NCBI GenBank assembly: GCA_030830695.1
Contig: JAURML010000085.1
Location: 1 to 42,079, forward strand
Direction of reading: 5' to 3'
Source: Caenibius sp.
GTDB lineage: Bacteria; Pseudomonadota; Alphaproteobacteria; Sphingomonadales; Sphingomonadaceae
Length of the DNA stretch: 42,079 nt
The position numbers were made by a program, and so were the translations under genes. Positions 14,240 through 22,557 of this stretch are shown here, piece by piece (the first letter of the stretch is position 1; each line of letters starts with the position of its first letter). The notes under the pieces were generated by a model that was given only the letters and a program-made list of their open reading frames with translations, had not been told where the DNA came from and made no database searches.

Positions 14240-15045
14240 TAGAGATCCCCGAAAGCGGCCATTGCGGCGTCGGCGTAATTGACCAGCGCGATCACGTCGG
14301 CACCCACGTTGAGGAAGTTGTAGCCCATATCAGCATAGCTCTGGATATTGGCCTGCGAACAGACGGTGGCCGCGATCTTGCAGTTCTTGCGCGCGACGGT
14401 GGCGACCCGTTCGCGAACGGCCTGCACGTCGGGATGGTCGATCTGCCCCGGAATGCCCAGTGCGACCGAGTAATCCCCCGGCCCGAAGAACAGGCAATCG
14501 ACGCCGTCGATCTCGGCGATGGCTTCGAGGTCATCCAGCGCCTCCGGGTCCTCGATCTGGTGGCAGACGAAACGCTCGGCATTGGCCTGCGTCATGTAGT
14601 CCAGCAGGCCCACCCGGGTGAAGCCCGCATCGGCGTTGCCGCCATCGACCGCGCGACGGCCGAGCGGCGCGAATTTCGTGTAATCGCGCACCGTCGTGGC
14701 GTCGGCCGCACTCATCACATGGGGCACGATCAGCCCCGTCGCATCGAGTTCCAACCCGCGGATATAATCGCTGTAGCTGCCCCGCGCGACGCGCAGGACG
14801 GTATCCACGTCATGGATGCGGGCCGCGCGGATCTGGTGTTCGATATCCGACCAGCTGGCGCCCACATGCTCCATGCAGAGCCAGATCGCGTCGGGCTGGG
14901 CGCTGGCAAAGATTTCGGCAACCTTGGGGTCGGCCGTGTTGAGTTTCAGGACGCGGGCCACCTTGCCCTCGCGGATGCGCCGCAAGACGCGGCTGGGCCG
15001 CAGGGCAGGGGCACCGGAAGAGGTGGCGGCATAGGGGTCGGCCAT
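14239..15045 (-). CDS. HpcH/HpaI-family (class II pyruvate-type) aldolase
   Basis: A 268-residue TIM-barrel protein. Recognisable: DAIWLCMEHVGASW, VLRVARGSYSDYIRGLELDATGLIVPHV, then CHQIEDPEALDDLEAIAEIDGVDCLFFGPGDYSVALG, matching the Q-E...FFGPGD.S motif of HpcH/HpaI aldolases that bind a divalent metal and cleave 2-keto-3-deoxy acids to pyruvate plus an aldehyde. Start ATG 15045 has AAGGA 8 nt upstream. It follows the SDR gene by 15 bp. A second pyruvate-type aldolase in the same regulon (24592) is of the NAL/DHDPS type, so the pathway may have two cleavage steps or two branches. Confidence 0.85.
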   Translation of the reverse strand: MADPYAATSSGAPALRPSRVLRRIREGKVARVLKLNTADPKVAEIFASAQPDAIWLCMEHVGASWSDIEHQIRAARIHDVDTVLRVARGSYSDYIRGLELDATGLIVPHVMSAADATTVRDYTKFAPLGRRAVDGGNADAGFTRVGLLDYMTQANAERFVCHQIEDPEALDDLEAIAEIDGVDCLFFGPGDYSVALGIPGQIDHPDVQAVRERVATVARKNCKIAATVCSQANIQSYADMGYNFLNVGADVIALVNYADAAMAAFGDL

Positions 15046-15060
15046 CGGAAAAATCCTTGC

Positions 15061-15849
15061 TTATTTGGCGGTATAGCCGCCGTCGACGGGGATATTCGCG
15101 CCGGTGATGTAGACCGACGCGTCGGAGGCCAGAAAGACGATGATGCCCTTGAGGTCCGTCGCATTGGCCATCCGGCCAAGTTGCGTGCGCTGCGAATAGG
15201 CGGCGACAAAGGGCGCGGGCTGGCCGGTGAAAAAGCCGCCGGGCGCCACGCAATTGACCCGGATGCCATGCGGGCCTAGGATGCTGGCTGCCCAGCGGGA
15301 GAAATTCTGCATCCCGCCCTTTTCATAGAAGTACAGGGGGGAGGGATTGTCGTGCATGTTGGTGCCCGCGTAATTCGCAGGCTCCACCCCCACGGTGCCC
15401 ATCATCGAGCCGATATTGATGATCGAGCCCACGCCTCGGGTTTTCATGTCTTCGGAAAAGAGGTGGGTGAGGTAGAACAGGGCCGAGGCATTGATCCGCA
15501 GCGCCGTGTCATAGGCATCCATCGGGCCGCCCCAGAGGGCCTCGGGGTTTCGCGTGACGGCATTGTTGACGAGGATATCGCAGCCTCCCGTCTCATCTGC
15601 GAAGCGCGCGTGCAGCGCGTCGATCGACGCCTGGTCCACCAGATCGAGCGGCAGGGCGCGGACATCGTAACCTCTGCCCAGCTCCTCGGCGGCGACAGCC
15701 TCCAGCGCCTCGATCCCGCGCGAGGCGATGAAGGTCGTGGCCCCTGCTTCGGCAAGTGCGGCGACGATCTGCCGGCCGTAAAGACCGGCGCCGCCCGTCA
15801 CCAGCGCGACCTTGCCGGAGAGCGAAAGGGTGTCCATCACGTTGCTCAT
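15061..15849 (-). CDS. SDR-family oxidoreductase
   Basis: A 262-residue SDR with TGGAGLYG (residues 18-25), DILVNNAV, catalytic serine in NIGSMMG, YFYEKGG (YxxxK), RVNCVAPGGFFTG and a C-terminal YITGANIPVDGGYTAK. The long insertion between Ser and Tyr (VGVEPANYAGTNMHDNPSPL) is like that of the neighbouring SDR at 16808 (which has PDPANYPGDMPPNPVDYG), suggesting these two are paralogues with related substrates. It starts in an ATGA overlap with the upstream dehydrogenase. SDR families with this NNAV...GG pattern include gluconate/keto-sugar reductases, but the substrate cannot be named. Confidence 0.85.
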   Translation of the reverse strand: MSNVMDTLSLSGKVALVTGGAGLYGRQIVAALAEAGATTFIASRGIEALEAVAAEELGRGYDVRALPLDLVDQASIDALHARFADETGGCDILVNNAVTRNPEALWGGPMDAYDTALRINASALFYLTHLFSEDMKTRGVGSIINIGSMMGTVGVEPANYAGTNMHDNPSPLYFYEKGGMQNFSRWAASILGPHGIRVNCVAPGGFFTGQPAPFVAAYSQRTQLGRMANATDLKGIIVFLASDASVYITGANIPVDGGYTAK

Positions 15850-16814
15850 TGGGTGACCTCGATTTCATTGATGTGGATGACCTTGCCGCCCTGTTCGCGG
15901 CTTTCGATCCCGCAGATGACCAGTTTCATCAATTCCTGCGTCTCGGGCCACGGAACGGGTGGCGTGCCCGTGCGCAGCCATGACACGACCCCTTCGAGCT
16001 GTGTCTTGAAGGCGTGGTAGGTGTCCTGCGAGCGCAGCTGAACGCCGCCCTGCGTGCCCGCGATCGTCAGGAAGCCGGCGCCGCCGATCTGGTCCTTGAT
16101 CACCGAGATCGTCACGTCGATCCCGTAGCGGTGTGTCAGATGCACGATGTTGCGTTCGGCGGTGCCGGTATTGCGGATCGTCTCGAACCCCGGGCCGGTG
16201 ATCGGCAGGATCGTCTCGAGCGCGTGGATTCCGTAGGTTTCCCACTTCTTGGCCATCGTCATGTTGATATGCCGAAGCGCGCCGAATTCGTGGGTCCGCC
16301 GGTGATAGGGCGCGAATTCCTTGGCATAGCGCATGGCCGAACTGCTGAGGATCGGATGCCCCGCCGTGACCCAATCGGAAAACTGAGCCAGATCGGCGCG
16401 GTTGTCACACAGCGGCTTGTCGATGAAGACGGGGAGGCCTGCCTCGACAAAGGGCCGGGCGCGGTCCACGTGCTGGTGGCCGATATCGGTGGCGATCAGC
16501 ACGGCGTCGACCTCTCCGATCACGTCCTCGGCCCGTCCGGCGATGTTGGGAATATGGGCGACGGCGGCGACCTGAACCGCATCGGCGGGATCGTCGGTCC
16601 AGACATGGGTGACTTGGGCCCCCGCGATCCCCAGTGTCTCGGGCGGTTGTTTGGCGATGTAGTCGCGGATCACGGCATAGGGACAGCGGGCCAGCGCGTC
16701 GGCGTCATAAGAGCCATTGACGATGATGCTCCATGAATAGGGATGGCCGTTGCCTTCGGTCATGCCCAGCATGGCGAGTTTCATGGGGCGATCGCCCAGG
16801 GGAAAGGTCACCAT
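15846..16814 (-). CDS. Gfo/Idh/MocA-family sugar dehydrogenase, divergent
   Basis: A 322-residue protein. The N-terminal Rossmann part is atypical (KLAMLGMTEGNGHPYSW rather than GxGxxG). DAVLIATDIGHQHVDRA and FIDKPLCDN (the EKP motif as DKP) show the family. The start ATG 16814 follows GGAGG with 9-nt spacing, better supported than the internal ATG 16784. It lies between two SDR genes with overlaps at both ends (7 bp and 4 bp). Together with the dehydrogenase at 17584 it may perform oxidation then re-reduction at neighbouring positions of one sugar, a logic known from other paired Gfo/Idh/MocA systems; that is inference. Confidence 0.78.
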   Translation of the reverse strand: MVTFPLGDRPMKLAMLGMTEGNGHPYSWSIIVNGSYDADALARCPYAVIRDYIAKQPPETLGIAGAQVTHVWTDDPADAVQVAAVAHIPNIAGRAEDVIGEVDAVLIATDIGHQHVDRARPFVEAGLPVFIDKPLCDNRADLAQFSDWVTAGHPILSSSAMRYAKEFAPYHRRTHEFGALRHINMTMAKKWETYGIHALETILPITGPGFETIRNTGTAERNIVHLTHRYGIDVTISVIKDQIGGAGFLTIAGTQGGVQLRSQDTYHAFKTQLEGVVSWLRTGTPPVPWPETQELMKLVICGIESREQGGKVIHINEIEVTQ

Positions 16815-17587
16815 GCTGTCCAGCCTCCGTCGACGCCAAGGATCTGACCGGTGATGTAGCTGGCCGCTTCCGACAGAAGAAACACCACCGCGCCCGCGGT
16901 TTCATGGCGCCGCCCCATACGACCCATCATCGTGTCGCGGGTCAGGTTGGCGATGAATTCGGGGTGCACGTCCTGCACGGCCTGCGGCGGAAAGGGGCCC
17001 GGCGTGATCGCGTTCACGCGGATGCCTCTGCGCCCGAAATGACCGGCCACGTAGCGCGCCATCTGGCTGATCCCGGCCTTGCCCGCCCCGTAATCCACCG
17101 GGTTGGGCGGCATGTCGCCGGGATAATTCGCGGGATCGGGAGCCACGGTGCCATACATCGACGAATAGAACACCATTGCGCCCCCCTCGGTCATCTTTGA
17201 CGCCGCGGCCCGGGCAAGCACGAAGGTGCCCGTCAGGTTGATCCGGTTCGAGCGGTCGTATTCCTCGGCGGTCAGCTTGTCGAAATGGGTATTGCTCGAC
17301 CCGGCGGTAGCCATGACCAGCCCGTGGAGCGTCCCGCAGCTGTCGACACAGGCCAGGATCGAGCTCTCGTCGGCCATGTCGACGTGGCACGTCGTGACCT
17401 CTCCCGCGCCGGGCTGCCCGGCAAGCGTCGCCTGCGCCTCGGCCAGCCGGCCCGGATGGTGATCGCCGATCACGACCGACGCGCCCTGCGCACGCAACGC
17501 CTCGCAGACCGGAAGGCCCAGATAGCCCGCCCCGCCCACGATCAGGACGGTCTTGCCGTCCATGGAAAAAAGGTTTTGCACAATCAC
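16808..17587 (-). CDS. SDR-family oxidoreductase
   Basis: A 259-residue SDR. GTG start at 17587 in a GTGA overlap with the preceding stop. VGGAGYLG replaces the classical TGxxxGxG. CHVDMAD marks the adenine-binding D; FYSSMYG has the catalytic serine; YGAGKAG gives YxxxK; RVNAITPGPFP and YITGQILGVDGGWTAW close the fold. It is most like the SDR at 15061 in its Ser-Tyr insertion. Third of the six leftward genes. Substrate unknown. Confidence 0.83.
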   Translation of the reverse strand: MIVQNLFSMDGKTVLIVGGAGYLGLPVCEALRAQGASVVIGDHHPGRLAEAQATLAGQPGAGEVTTCHVDMADESSILACVDSCGTLHGLVMATAGSSNTHFDKLTAEEYDRSNRINLTGTFVLARAAASKMTEGGAMVFYSSMYGTVAPDPANYPGDMPPNPVDYGAGKAGISQMARYVAGHFGRRGIRVNAITPGPFPPQAVQDVHPEFIANLTRDTMMGRMGRRHETAGAVVFLLSEAASYITGQILGVDGGWTAW

Positions 17588-18600
17588 TCCAATTCGATGA
17601 ACCGCCGCTCGATCCAGGATCGTTTCGCGGCGAGGGCGAGACCGAGGTTGACCCTTGCGTCCTGTAGCGTGGCCAGCGGATCGGCTAGGCCGTCGAGCGC
17701 GTCAAGCATGGCCTCTGCCTGCAAGGTGAAACGCGCCTGATGGGCCTCCATCGGGACCATGCCTTCCATGAAGTCGCGCGATTCCGACCAATGACCGTTG
17801 TCGTCATCGGCAAAGCTGAGCCGGGCGTGATCGAGTTTCAGATTGCCCTTCGTGCCGATGAATTCGGCATTGGCCACGTTGCGTTTCTGGAACTGGTTGA
17901 TCGTCAGGTTGGCCATCGCGCCGCTTTCGAACCGGATCGAGACGAGGCAGGTATCCTCCGTTTCGGTCCCTTCGAGGGCGAGCCTGTCATACATCGCACC
18001 CACGGTGACGGGCCGCCCCATGATCGAGATCAGCATATCGAAACTGTGGCTGGCCGCATCGAGGATCGCGCCGCCGCCCATCTCGGGGCGGGCATAATAG
18101 GTGCGCTGGAAATCAGGCCGGTACTTCGGGAATTCCTGCGAGGAATTCAGATAGGCCAGCTTGAGCGTGCCGATCTTGCCCTCGTCGATCTGCTTGCGCA
18201 GGTTGATGATCTCGGGCGCGATGCGCCGGATATATCCGACCCGGGCCAGAAGGTTCGCCCTCTCGACCTCGGCGATGACCTCGTCGACCCCGTCCTCGGT
18301 CACGGCAAGGGGTTTCTCGACCAGAAACGGCAGCCCCGCCTCGGCGCAGGCCCGCATGAGCGGGACGTGATGGTTGGCGGGCGCACAGATCACCGCAAGA
18401 TCGTGGGCGGCGGGGTCCGCCTCGGCCAGATCGGCGCATGCGGCCTCGGGGGCGAACTCGGAAACGATTGCATCCCGCTTGGCGCTGTCGGGCTCGAGAA
18501 TCGTCAGGCGGGCGCGACCGGTCTGGCGGTAGCCGATGATATGGCGCCGTCCGATCCCTCCGGCCCCGATGATCAGGACGCTGCGCATTTGAGAAGTCAT
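17584..18600 (-). CDS. Gfo/Idh/MocA-family dehydrogenase
   Basis: A 338-residue protein starting ATG 18600 (MTSQMRSVLIIGAGGIGRRH) with GGGGGA just upstream; further upstream in-frame ATG 18693 lies in the operator region and is rejected. The Rossmann motif GAGGIG is near residue 11, with FLVEKPLAVTEDG (the EKP motif) about residue 94. The C-terminal domain shows GGGAILDAASHSFDMLISIMG with the family H and D. It is NAD(P)-dependent oxidation/reduction of a sugar or inositol-type hydroxyl. First gene of the leftward operon that starts under operator C. Confidence 0.85.
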   Translation of the reverse strand: MTSQMRSVLIIGAGGIGRRHIIGYRQTGRARLTILEPDSAKRDAIVSEFAPEAACADLAEADPAAHDLAVICAPANHHVPLMRACAEAGLPFLVEKPLAVTEDGVDEVIAEVERANLLARVGYIRRIAPEIINLRKQIDEGKIGTLKLAYLNSSQEFPKYRPDFQRTYYARPEMGGGAILDAASHSFDMLISIMGRPVTVGAMYDRLALEGTETEDTCLVSIRFESGAMANLTINQFQKRNVANAEFIGTKGNLKLDHARLSFADDDNGHWSESRDFMEGMVPMEAHQARFTLQAEAMLDALDGLADPLATLQDARVNLGLALAAKRSWIERRFIELE

Positions 18601-18671
18601 CTGTCCCCCGGTATGGCCTGCGCGGCTGTGAAGGCCGGGCTCTGACCGGCATTTCGGCGGGTACAAGAGCC

Positions 18672-18710
18672 TTGACTCAGCGCAAAATGCCATGTTGTTA
18701 TGTTAATAGG
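18672..18710 (+). promoter_or_regulatory. Operator-like site C with rightward promoter elements
   Basis: CCATGTTG-TTATGT-TAATAGG (18690-18710) matches the site B core at 18 of 21 positions. TTGACT (18672-18677) and TTGTTA (18695-18700) are 17 bp apart and would drive the ABC transporter operon, with the operator overlapping the -10. It lies in the 325-bp gap between divergent operons. The rest of the gap (18711-18914) shows no gene or clear structure beyond GC-rich sequence. Confidence 0.65.
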
Positions 18711-18925
18711 ATATCTTCGCCTGTCAACGCTGCCGCAAGGCGCATCGGCGAGGGCCTTGCCCGGGGGAGCGCGTGTCCGGTCCCGGAGGGTCTCGGGATG
18801 GTCGATTGCATCGGCGCGACCGGGAAAAGCCTGCAATTCCGGGCATCGAAGACCCGGCAACTCTAGGCGTGAAGATCGGCTCTGGCCGGCTTGCCGATAA
18901 TGACGAACGACAACAGGGGATTGGA

Positions 18926-18961
18926 ATGAACAAACTTCTCACAATGAACAAACTTCTCACA
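18926..18961 (+). repeat. Tandem 18-bp duplication covering the start codon of the solute-binding protein
   Basis: Two adjacent identical copies of an 18-bp unit beginning ATGAACAAACTT encode MNKLLT twice. The first ATG (18926) has AGGGGA with 5-nt spacing; the second (18944) would have no site. The copy lengthens the signal peptide n-region by six residues and adds a second Lys. Confidence 0.9.
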
Positions 18962-20563
18962 ACGTCCGCCGCAGCCTTGATCGCGGTCTGCGGAACGGCC
19001 GGGGCCTGGGCCCAGTCTATCAACGAAAGCGAACTGTCCGACCCGCGCGTCCGTCAGGCGATCGCCTATGCAATCGACATGGAAACGATCGCCGAGACGC
19101 TGTTCGAAGGCGCGGCGATCCCGGCGGTCGGCCTCACTTCGGACCCGGCCAATTATCCCAAAGGGATGAACACCTATTCCTACAACCCCGAACGTGCGCG
19201 CGAACTTCTGGCCGAGGCCGGATGGGACGGCAGCCGCACGCTCGACATGGTCTACTATTACCCCGATCAGCTGACCGCCGATTTCATGGCGGTTGTGCAG
19301 GCCCAGCTTGCCGATGTGGGCATCGACATGACCTATCGCCTGCTTGAAGGCGATGTGGGCGCGCAGATCACCGGCCGTCCGGACGATCCGGTCAATGGCC
19401 CCTCGGTTGTCGAATGGGACATGCTCTACGGTGCCCGCGCGGCCATCGCGAACCAGGAATACTTCAACCGCTTTGCCGAAGGGCAGATGCCGATGATCCC
19501 GACGGTGGAAGAGATGCTTCCGCTTGTGGAACAGGTCAACGGCACGGTCGACCCGGCCGTGCAGCGCGCCGGCTATCAGCAGATGGAAGGCATCATCAAC
19601 GAGAATGTCTACATCCTGCCGCTCTATTACCAGCAGCTCTACATCTTCGAGAGTGACCGGATCAGCCGCAACGGGGCGCCCTACGGAAACGAGCAGTACA
19701 GCTACAATTCCGATGTCATCAACTGGACGGTCGAGCCCAACGAGGATGGCGAGCGCGTGGCCTATACCAACGCCGCGCCGATGCAGTTCTTCGAATTGCC
19801 CTGGCAGAACCTCGGTATCTGGGTGCACAGCCGCTATGCCTTTGACACCATTCTCGAAGCCGACGGATCGCTTACGCCGATCGGTGGCGAACTGGCCGAA
19901 AGCTACGAGGTCAGCGAAGATGGCCTGACCCTGAGCTTTACCATGAAGGAAGGGCTCAAGTGGCATGACGGATCGGACCTTACGGCGGAAGACGTCGTCT
20001 GGAGCATCGAGACCGCCGCTCTTGCGCCGATCGTTCAGCCGCTTGTCGCGACGACAATCGGAAGTATCGAAGGCGCCGATGCCTACAAGGCCGGAGAGGC
20101 CGACAGCATCAGCGGCATTTCCGTCGATGGCCGCACGGTCACGTTGACCTTCGCGACGATCGACCCGAACATGCTGATGTCGTTCGCGCAATTCGCGCCG
20201 CTTCCGAAAGCCTATCTCGAAGGCGTCGATCCGCTGCAAATCCAGCAGCACGAGTTCTGGCAGAAGCCCGTTGGCTCGGGTCCCTTCATGATCGAAGAGG
20301 CCCGGATGAACGAGTTCACCACGCTGGTGCCGTTCCCCGATTACCACCGGGGCGTTGCCAAGATCGACCGGATCATCGCGCTGCCCTCCGCTGACGGGGA
20401 TGCCAACCTGATCCGCAACGCGGCGGCCTTCCGTGCCGATTTCGGCTATACCAAGAACGCCACGGATGTGCCTGCTCTCGAAGAGATGGAGCACATGAAC
20501 GTGACCGCGGTGAACATCCCCTATACCCGGATGTTCTGGATCAACCAGTTCCCGCGCGAGTGA
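18926..20563 (+). CDS. ABC transporter solute-binding protein (family 5, peptide/sialate type), apparently circularly permuted
   Basis: 545 residues. Signal peptide 1-29, cleavage likely AWA/Q. The mature protein opens with SDPRVRQAIAYAIDMETIAETL (38-59), Y-NPERARELLAEAGW (86-100), VVQAQLADVGIDMTYRL (123-139), WDML (164-167) and INENVYILPLYYQQLYIF (224-241). In ordinary SBP_bac_5 proteins this is the C-terminal half. After a linker at about 245-278 come WVHSRYAFDTIL (299-310), LAESYEVSEDGLTLSF (from 323), GLKWHDGSDLTAEDVVWS, PVGSGPF and a C-terminal MFWINQFPRE, normally the N-terminal half, ending just where SDPRVRQA would follow. The frame is intact and heads the transporter operon, so the reordered protein is probably functional. 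Family 5 proteins carry peptides, nickel and, in SatABCD-type systems, sialic acid. Confidence 0.85.
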   Translation: MNKLLTMNKLLTTSAAALIAVCGTAGAWAQSINESELSDPRVRQAIAYAIDMETIAETLFEGAAIPAVGLTSDPANYPKGMNTYSYNPERARELLAEAGWDGSRTLDMVYYYPDQLTADFMAVVQAQLADVGIDMTYRLLEGDVGAQITGRPDDPVNGPSVVEWDMLYGARAAIANQEYFNRFAEGQMPMIPTVEEMLPLVEQVNGTVDPAVQRAGYQQMEGIINENVYILPLYYQQLYIFESDRISRNGAPYGNEQYSYNSDVINWTVEPNEDGERVAYTNAAPMQFFELPWQNLGIWVHSRYAFDTILEADGSLTPIGGELAESYEVSEDGLTLSFTMKEGLKWHDGSDLTAEDVVWSIETAALAPIVQPLVATTIGSIEGADAYKAGEADSISGISVDGRTVTLTFATIDPNMLMSFAQFAPLPKAYLEGVDPLQIQQHEFWQKPVGSGPFMIEEARMNEFTTLVPFPDYHRGVAKIDRIIALPSADGDANLIRNAAAFRADFGYTKNATDVPALEEMEHMNVTAVNIPYTRMFWINQFPRE

Positions 20564-20590
20564 TCCTCGATCAGGGTTTCTGAACTCCCC

Positions 20591-20618
20591 GGGGGAGCGT
20601 CCGGAAGGCTGCTCCCCC
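20591..20618 (+). terminator. Intergenic hairpin after the solute-binding protein gene
   Basis: GGGGGAGC (20591-20598) pairs with GCTCCCCC (20611-20618) around a 12-nt loop, followed by only TTTC. Such hairpins behind the binding-protein gene commonly attenuate transcription or protect the 5' mRNA so that the binding protein is made in excess over the permeases. It is probably not a full terminator, since the permease genes follow directly. Confidence 0.55.
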
Positions 20619-20649
20619 TTTCATGACCAAGCTTTGACCCCCGAGGCAC

Positions 20650-21612
20650 ATGCTCACATATTTCGCGCGCAGATTGCTGACCCTGATCCCGATGGTGATC
20701 GTGATCAGCTTTCTGATCTACCTCGGGCTCGAGCTGACGCCGGGCGATGCCGTTTCTCACATGGTGCCGCCCGACGCGCTGAGCATGATGGACGAAGAGC
20801 GTCTTCAGGCGCTCAGGGAAAGCCTCGGATTGGGCAAGCCGTTCATCGTGCGCTACTGGATCTGGATCACTGGCGTGATGCAGGGCGAATTCGGATACAG
20901 CCTTGCCGGCGGTGTGCCGATCTCGAAAATCTTTCTCGACCGGCTGCCCGCGACGCTGGAACTCTCTTTCGCGGCGCTGCTGATCTCGACCGTTCTGGGC
21001 AGCATCCTCGGCACGATCAGCGCGCTGACGCGCGGCAGCCTCACCGACCAGAGCCTGACGGTCGTGGGCATGCTGGGCGTGTCGATCCCCGAATTCTTCT
21101 TTGGCCTTGTCGCGATCCTCGTCTTCGCCCTTAACCTGAACTGGTTTCCGGTGGGGGGGCGTATCCTGCCCGGCTATGACAGTTTCTGGGACAGGCTTCC
21201 GCATCTGGTCATGCCCGCGATGGTGCTGTCGATCATGATGACGGCGGGCGTCATGCGTTATGCCCGCTCCTCGATGCTCGATGCGCTGAGCCGCGATTTC
21301 ATCCGCACCGCCCGGTCCAAGGGCATGCCGGAATGGCGGGTCAATATCCTGCACGGGTTTCGTGTTGCGTTGACGCCGGTGATCGTTCTGATCGGGTTCC
21401 GGCTTCCGGTTCTGATCGGCGGTTCGGTGATCATCGAACAGGTGTTCCAGTGGCCCGGCATCGGCAAGGAATTCGTCTCGGCGGTGCGCAGTCAGGATTA
21501 TCCGCTAGTCATGATGGTTGCGCTCTTCTCGGTTCTGGCCGTTCTGATCGCGAGCCTCATCGTCGATCTCCTGACCGCGATCATCGATCCGCGCGTCCGG
21601 CTGGGCGAATAG
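20650..21612 (+). CDS. ABC transporter permease, DppB type
   Basis: A 320-residue inner-membrane protein with six predicted membrane segments. It begins MLTYFARRLLTLIPMVIVIS, typical of DppB/OppB. Then comes the long periplasmic segment (TPGDAV...LGLGKPFIVRYWIW...GEFGYSL), and later the EAA loop RSSMLDALSRDFIRTARSKG that contacts the ATPases. End: DLLTAIIDPRVRLGE. It follows the binding-protein gene by 86 bp containing a hairpin, and precedes the DppC-type gene by 4 bp. Confidence 0.92.
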   Translation: MLTYFARRLLTLIPMVIVISFLIYLGLELTPGDAVSHMVPPDALSMMDEERLQALRESLGLGKPFIVRYWIWITGVMQGEFGYSLAGGVPISKIFLDRLPATLELSFAALLISTVLGSILGTISALTRGSLTDQSLTVVGMLGVSIPEFFFGLVAILVFALNLNWFPVGGRILPGYDSFWDRLPHLVMPAMVLSIMMTAGVMRYARSSMLDALSRDFIRTARSKGMPEWRVNILHGFRVALTPVIVLIGFRLPVLIGGSVIIEQVFQWPGIGKEFVSAVRSQDYPLVMMVALFSVLAVLIASLIVDLLTAIIDPRVRLGE

Positions 21613-21616
21613 CGCC

Positions 21617-22552
21617 ATGACGGATGCCAATGCCACACGCCCCAGAACGCGGCGCGATGCCCAGTTCGACAAGATCCGCGACCGCGAGGCGGCGCTGGCC
21701 GGAACCAGGCAGCGCACCGGCCGGTTCATGTCGAAGTTTCTCAACAACCGTCTGGCGGTCATGGGCTTCGTGATCTTCGCCGTGATCTGCCTGATGAGCC
21801 TTTTCGCGCCGCTGATCGCGCAGCATGACCCGATGTCGCCCAACCTGCGCGCCATCGCAAAGCCGCCCTCGGCCGAGCATTGGTTCGGCACCGACAAGAC
21901 AGGCCGCGACGTCTTTGCCCGGGTCCTTTACGGGGGGCGGATCTCGATCCTCGTGGGGCTGGGAAGTGCGCTTCTGTCGGCCATCATCGGCGTCATCATC
22001 GGTGTGTATTCCGGCTATGTTGGTGGCTGGCTCGACTGGATCGCGATGCGGATCTCGGAAATCTTCATGTCGTTTCCGCAGATCATTCTCGTCTTGCTGC
22101 TGGTGGCGATCCTCGGGCAATCCCTGCTGAACCTGATCGTGATCTTCACGTTGACGGGCTGGGGCGGCATCTACCGGATGGCGCGCGCGCGGATGCTGTC
22201 GATCCGCGAAGAGGAGTACGTGCAGGCACTGCGCAGCTTTGGCCTCGGGCCCGCGCGGATCGCCTATAAACACATGCTGCCCAATGCGCTTGGGCCGATC
22301 ATGGTCAACATCACCCTGTCGACGGCGGCCTTCATCCTTCAGGAGGCGGGGTTGAGCTTTCTGGGCCTTGGCGTCCCGCTGTCGATCCCGACCTGGGGCA
22401 ACATCCTGAACGCGGCGCAGGATCTGCGCGTGCTCGAGCAGAACTGGTGGATCTGGCTTCCTGTGGGGGCCACGATCTCGCTGTTCGTGCTGAGCGTGAA
22501 TTTCATCGGAGACGGGCTGCGCGATGCGACCGACCCGTCCCAGCAGGGGTAG
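21617..22552 (+). CDS. ABC transporter permease, DppC type
   Basis: A 311-residue inner-membrane protein with the DppC/OppC arrangement: a cytoplasmic N-terminal stretch, first helix NRLAVMGFVIFAVICLMSLF, then HWFGTDKTGRDVFARVLYGG, five further helices, the EAA loop YRMARARMLSIREEEYVQAL with GLGPARIAYKHMLPN, and the late LSFLGLGVP. It ends GDGLRDATDPSQQG. It forms the heterodimeric pore with the DppB-type neighbour. Confidence 0.92.
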   Translation: MTDANATRPRTRRDAQFDKIRDREAALAGTRQRTGRFMSKFLNNRLAVMGFVIFAVICLMSLFAPLIAQHDPMSPNLRAIAKPPSAEHWFGTDKTGRDVFARVLYGGRISILVGLGSALLSAIIGVIIGVYSGYVGGWLDWIAMRISEIFMSFPQIILVLLLVAILGQSLLNLIVIFTLTGWGGIYRMARARMLSIREEEYVQALRSFGLGPARIAYKHMLPNALGPIMVNITLSTAAFILQEAGLSFLGLGVPLSIPTWGNILNAAQDLRVLEQNWWIWLPVGATISLFVLSVNFIGDGLRDATDPSQQG

Positions 22553-22557
22553 GGGCG

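Noticed and set aside
18601-18693. Upstream start (18693) for the first Gfo/Idh/MocA dehydrogenase
   Set aside because: The additional residues are not family-like, and that ATG lies within the operator C region. ATG 18600 with GGGGGA is better.
18773-18925. Longer N-terminus for the solute-binding protein
   Set aside because: It would bury the signal peptide 50 residues inside the protein; ATG 18926 has a good ribosome site and gives a normal signal peptide.
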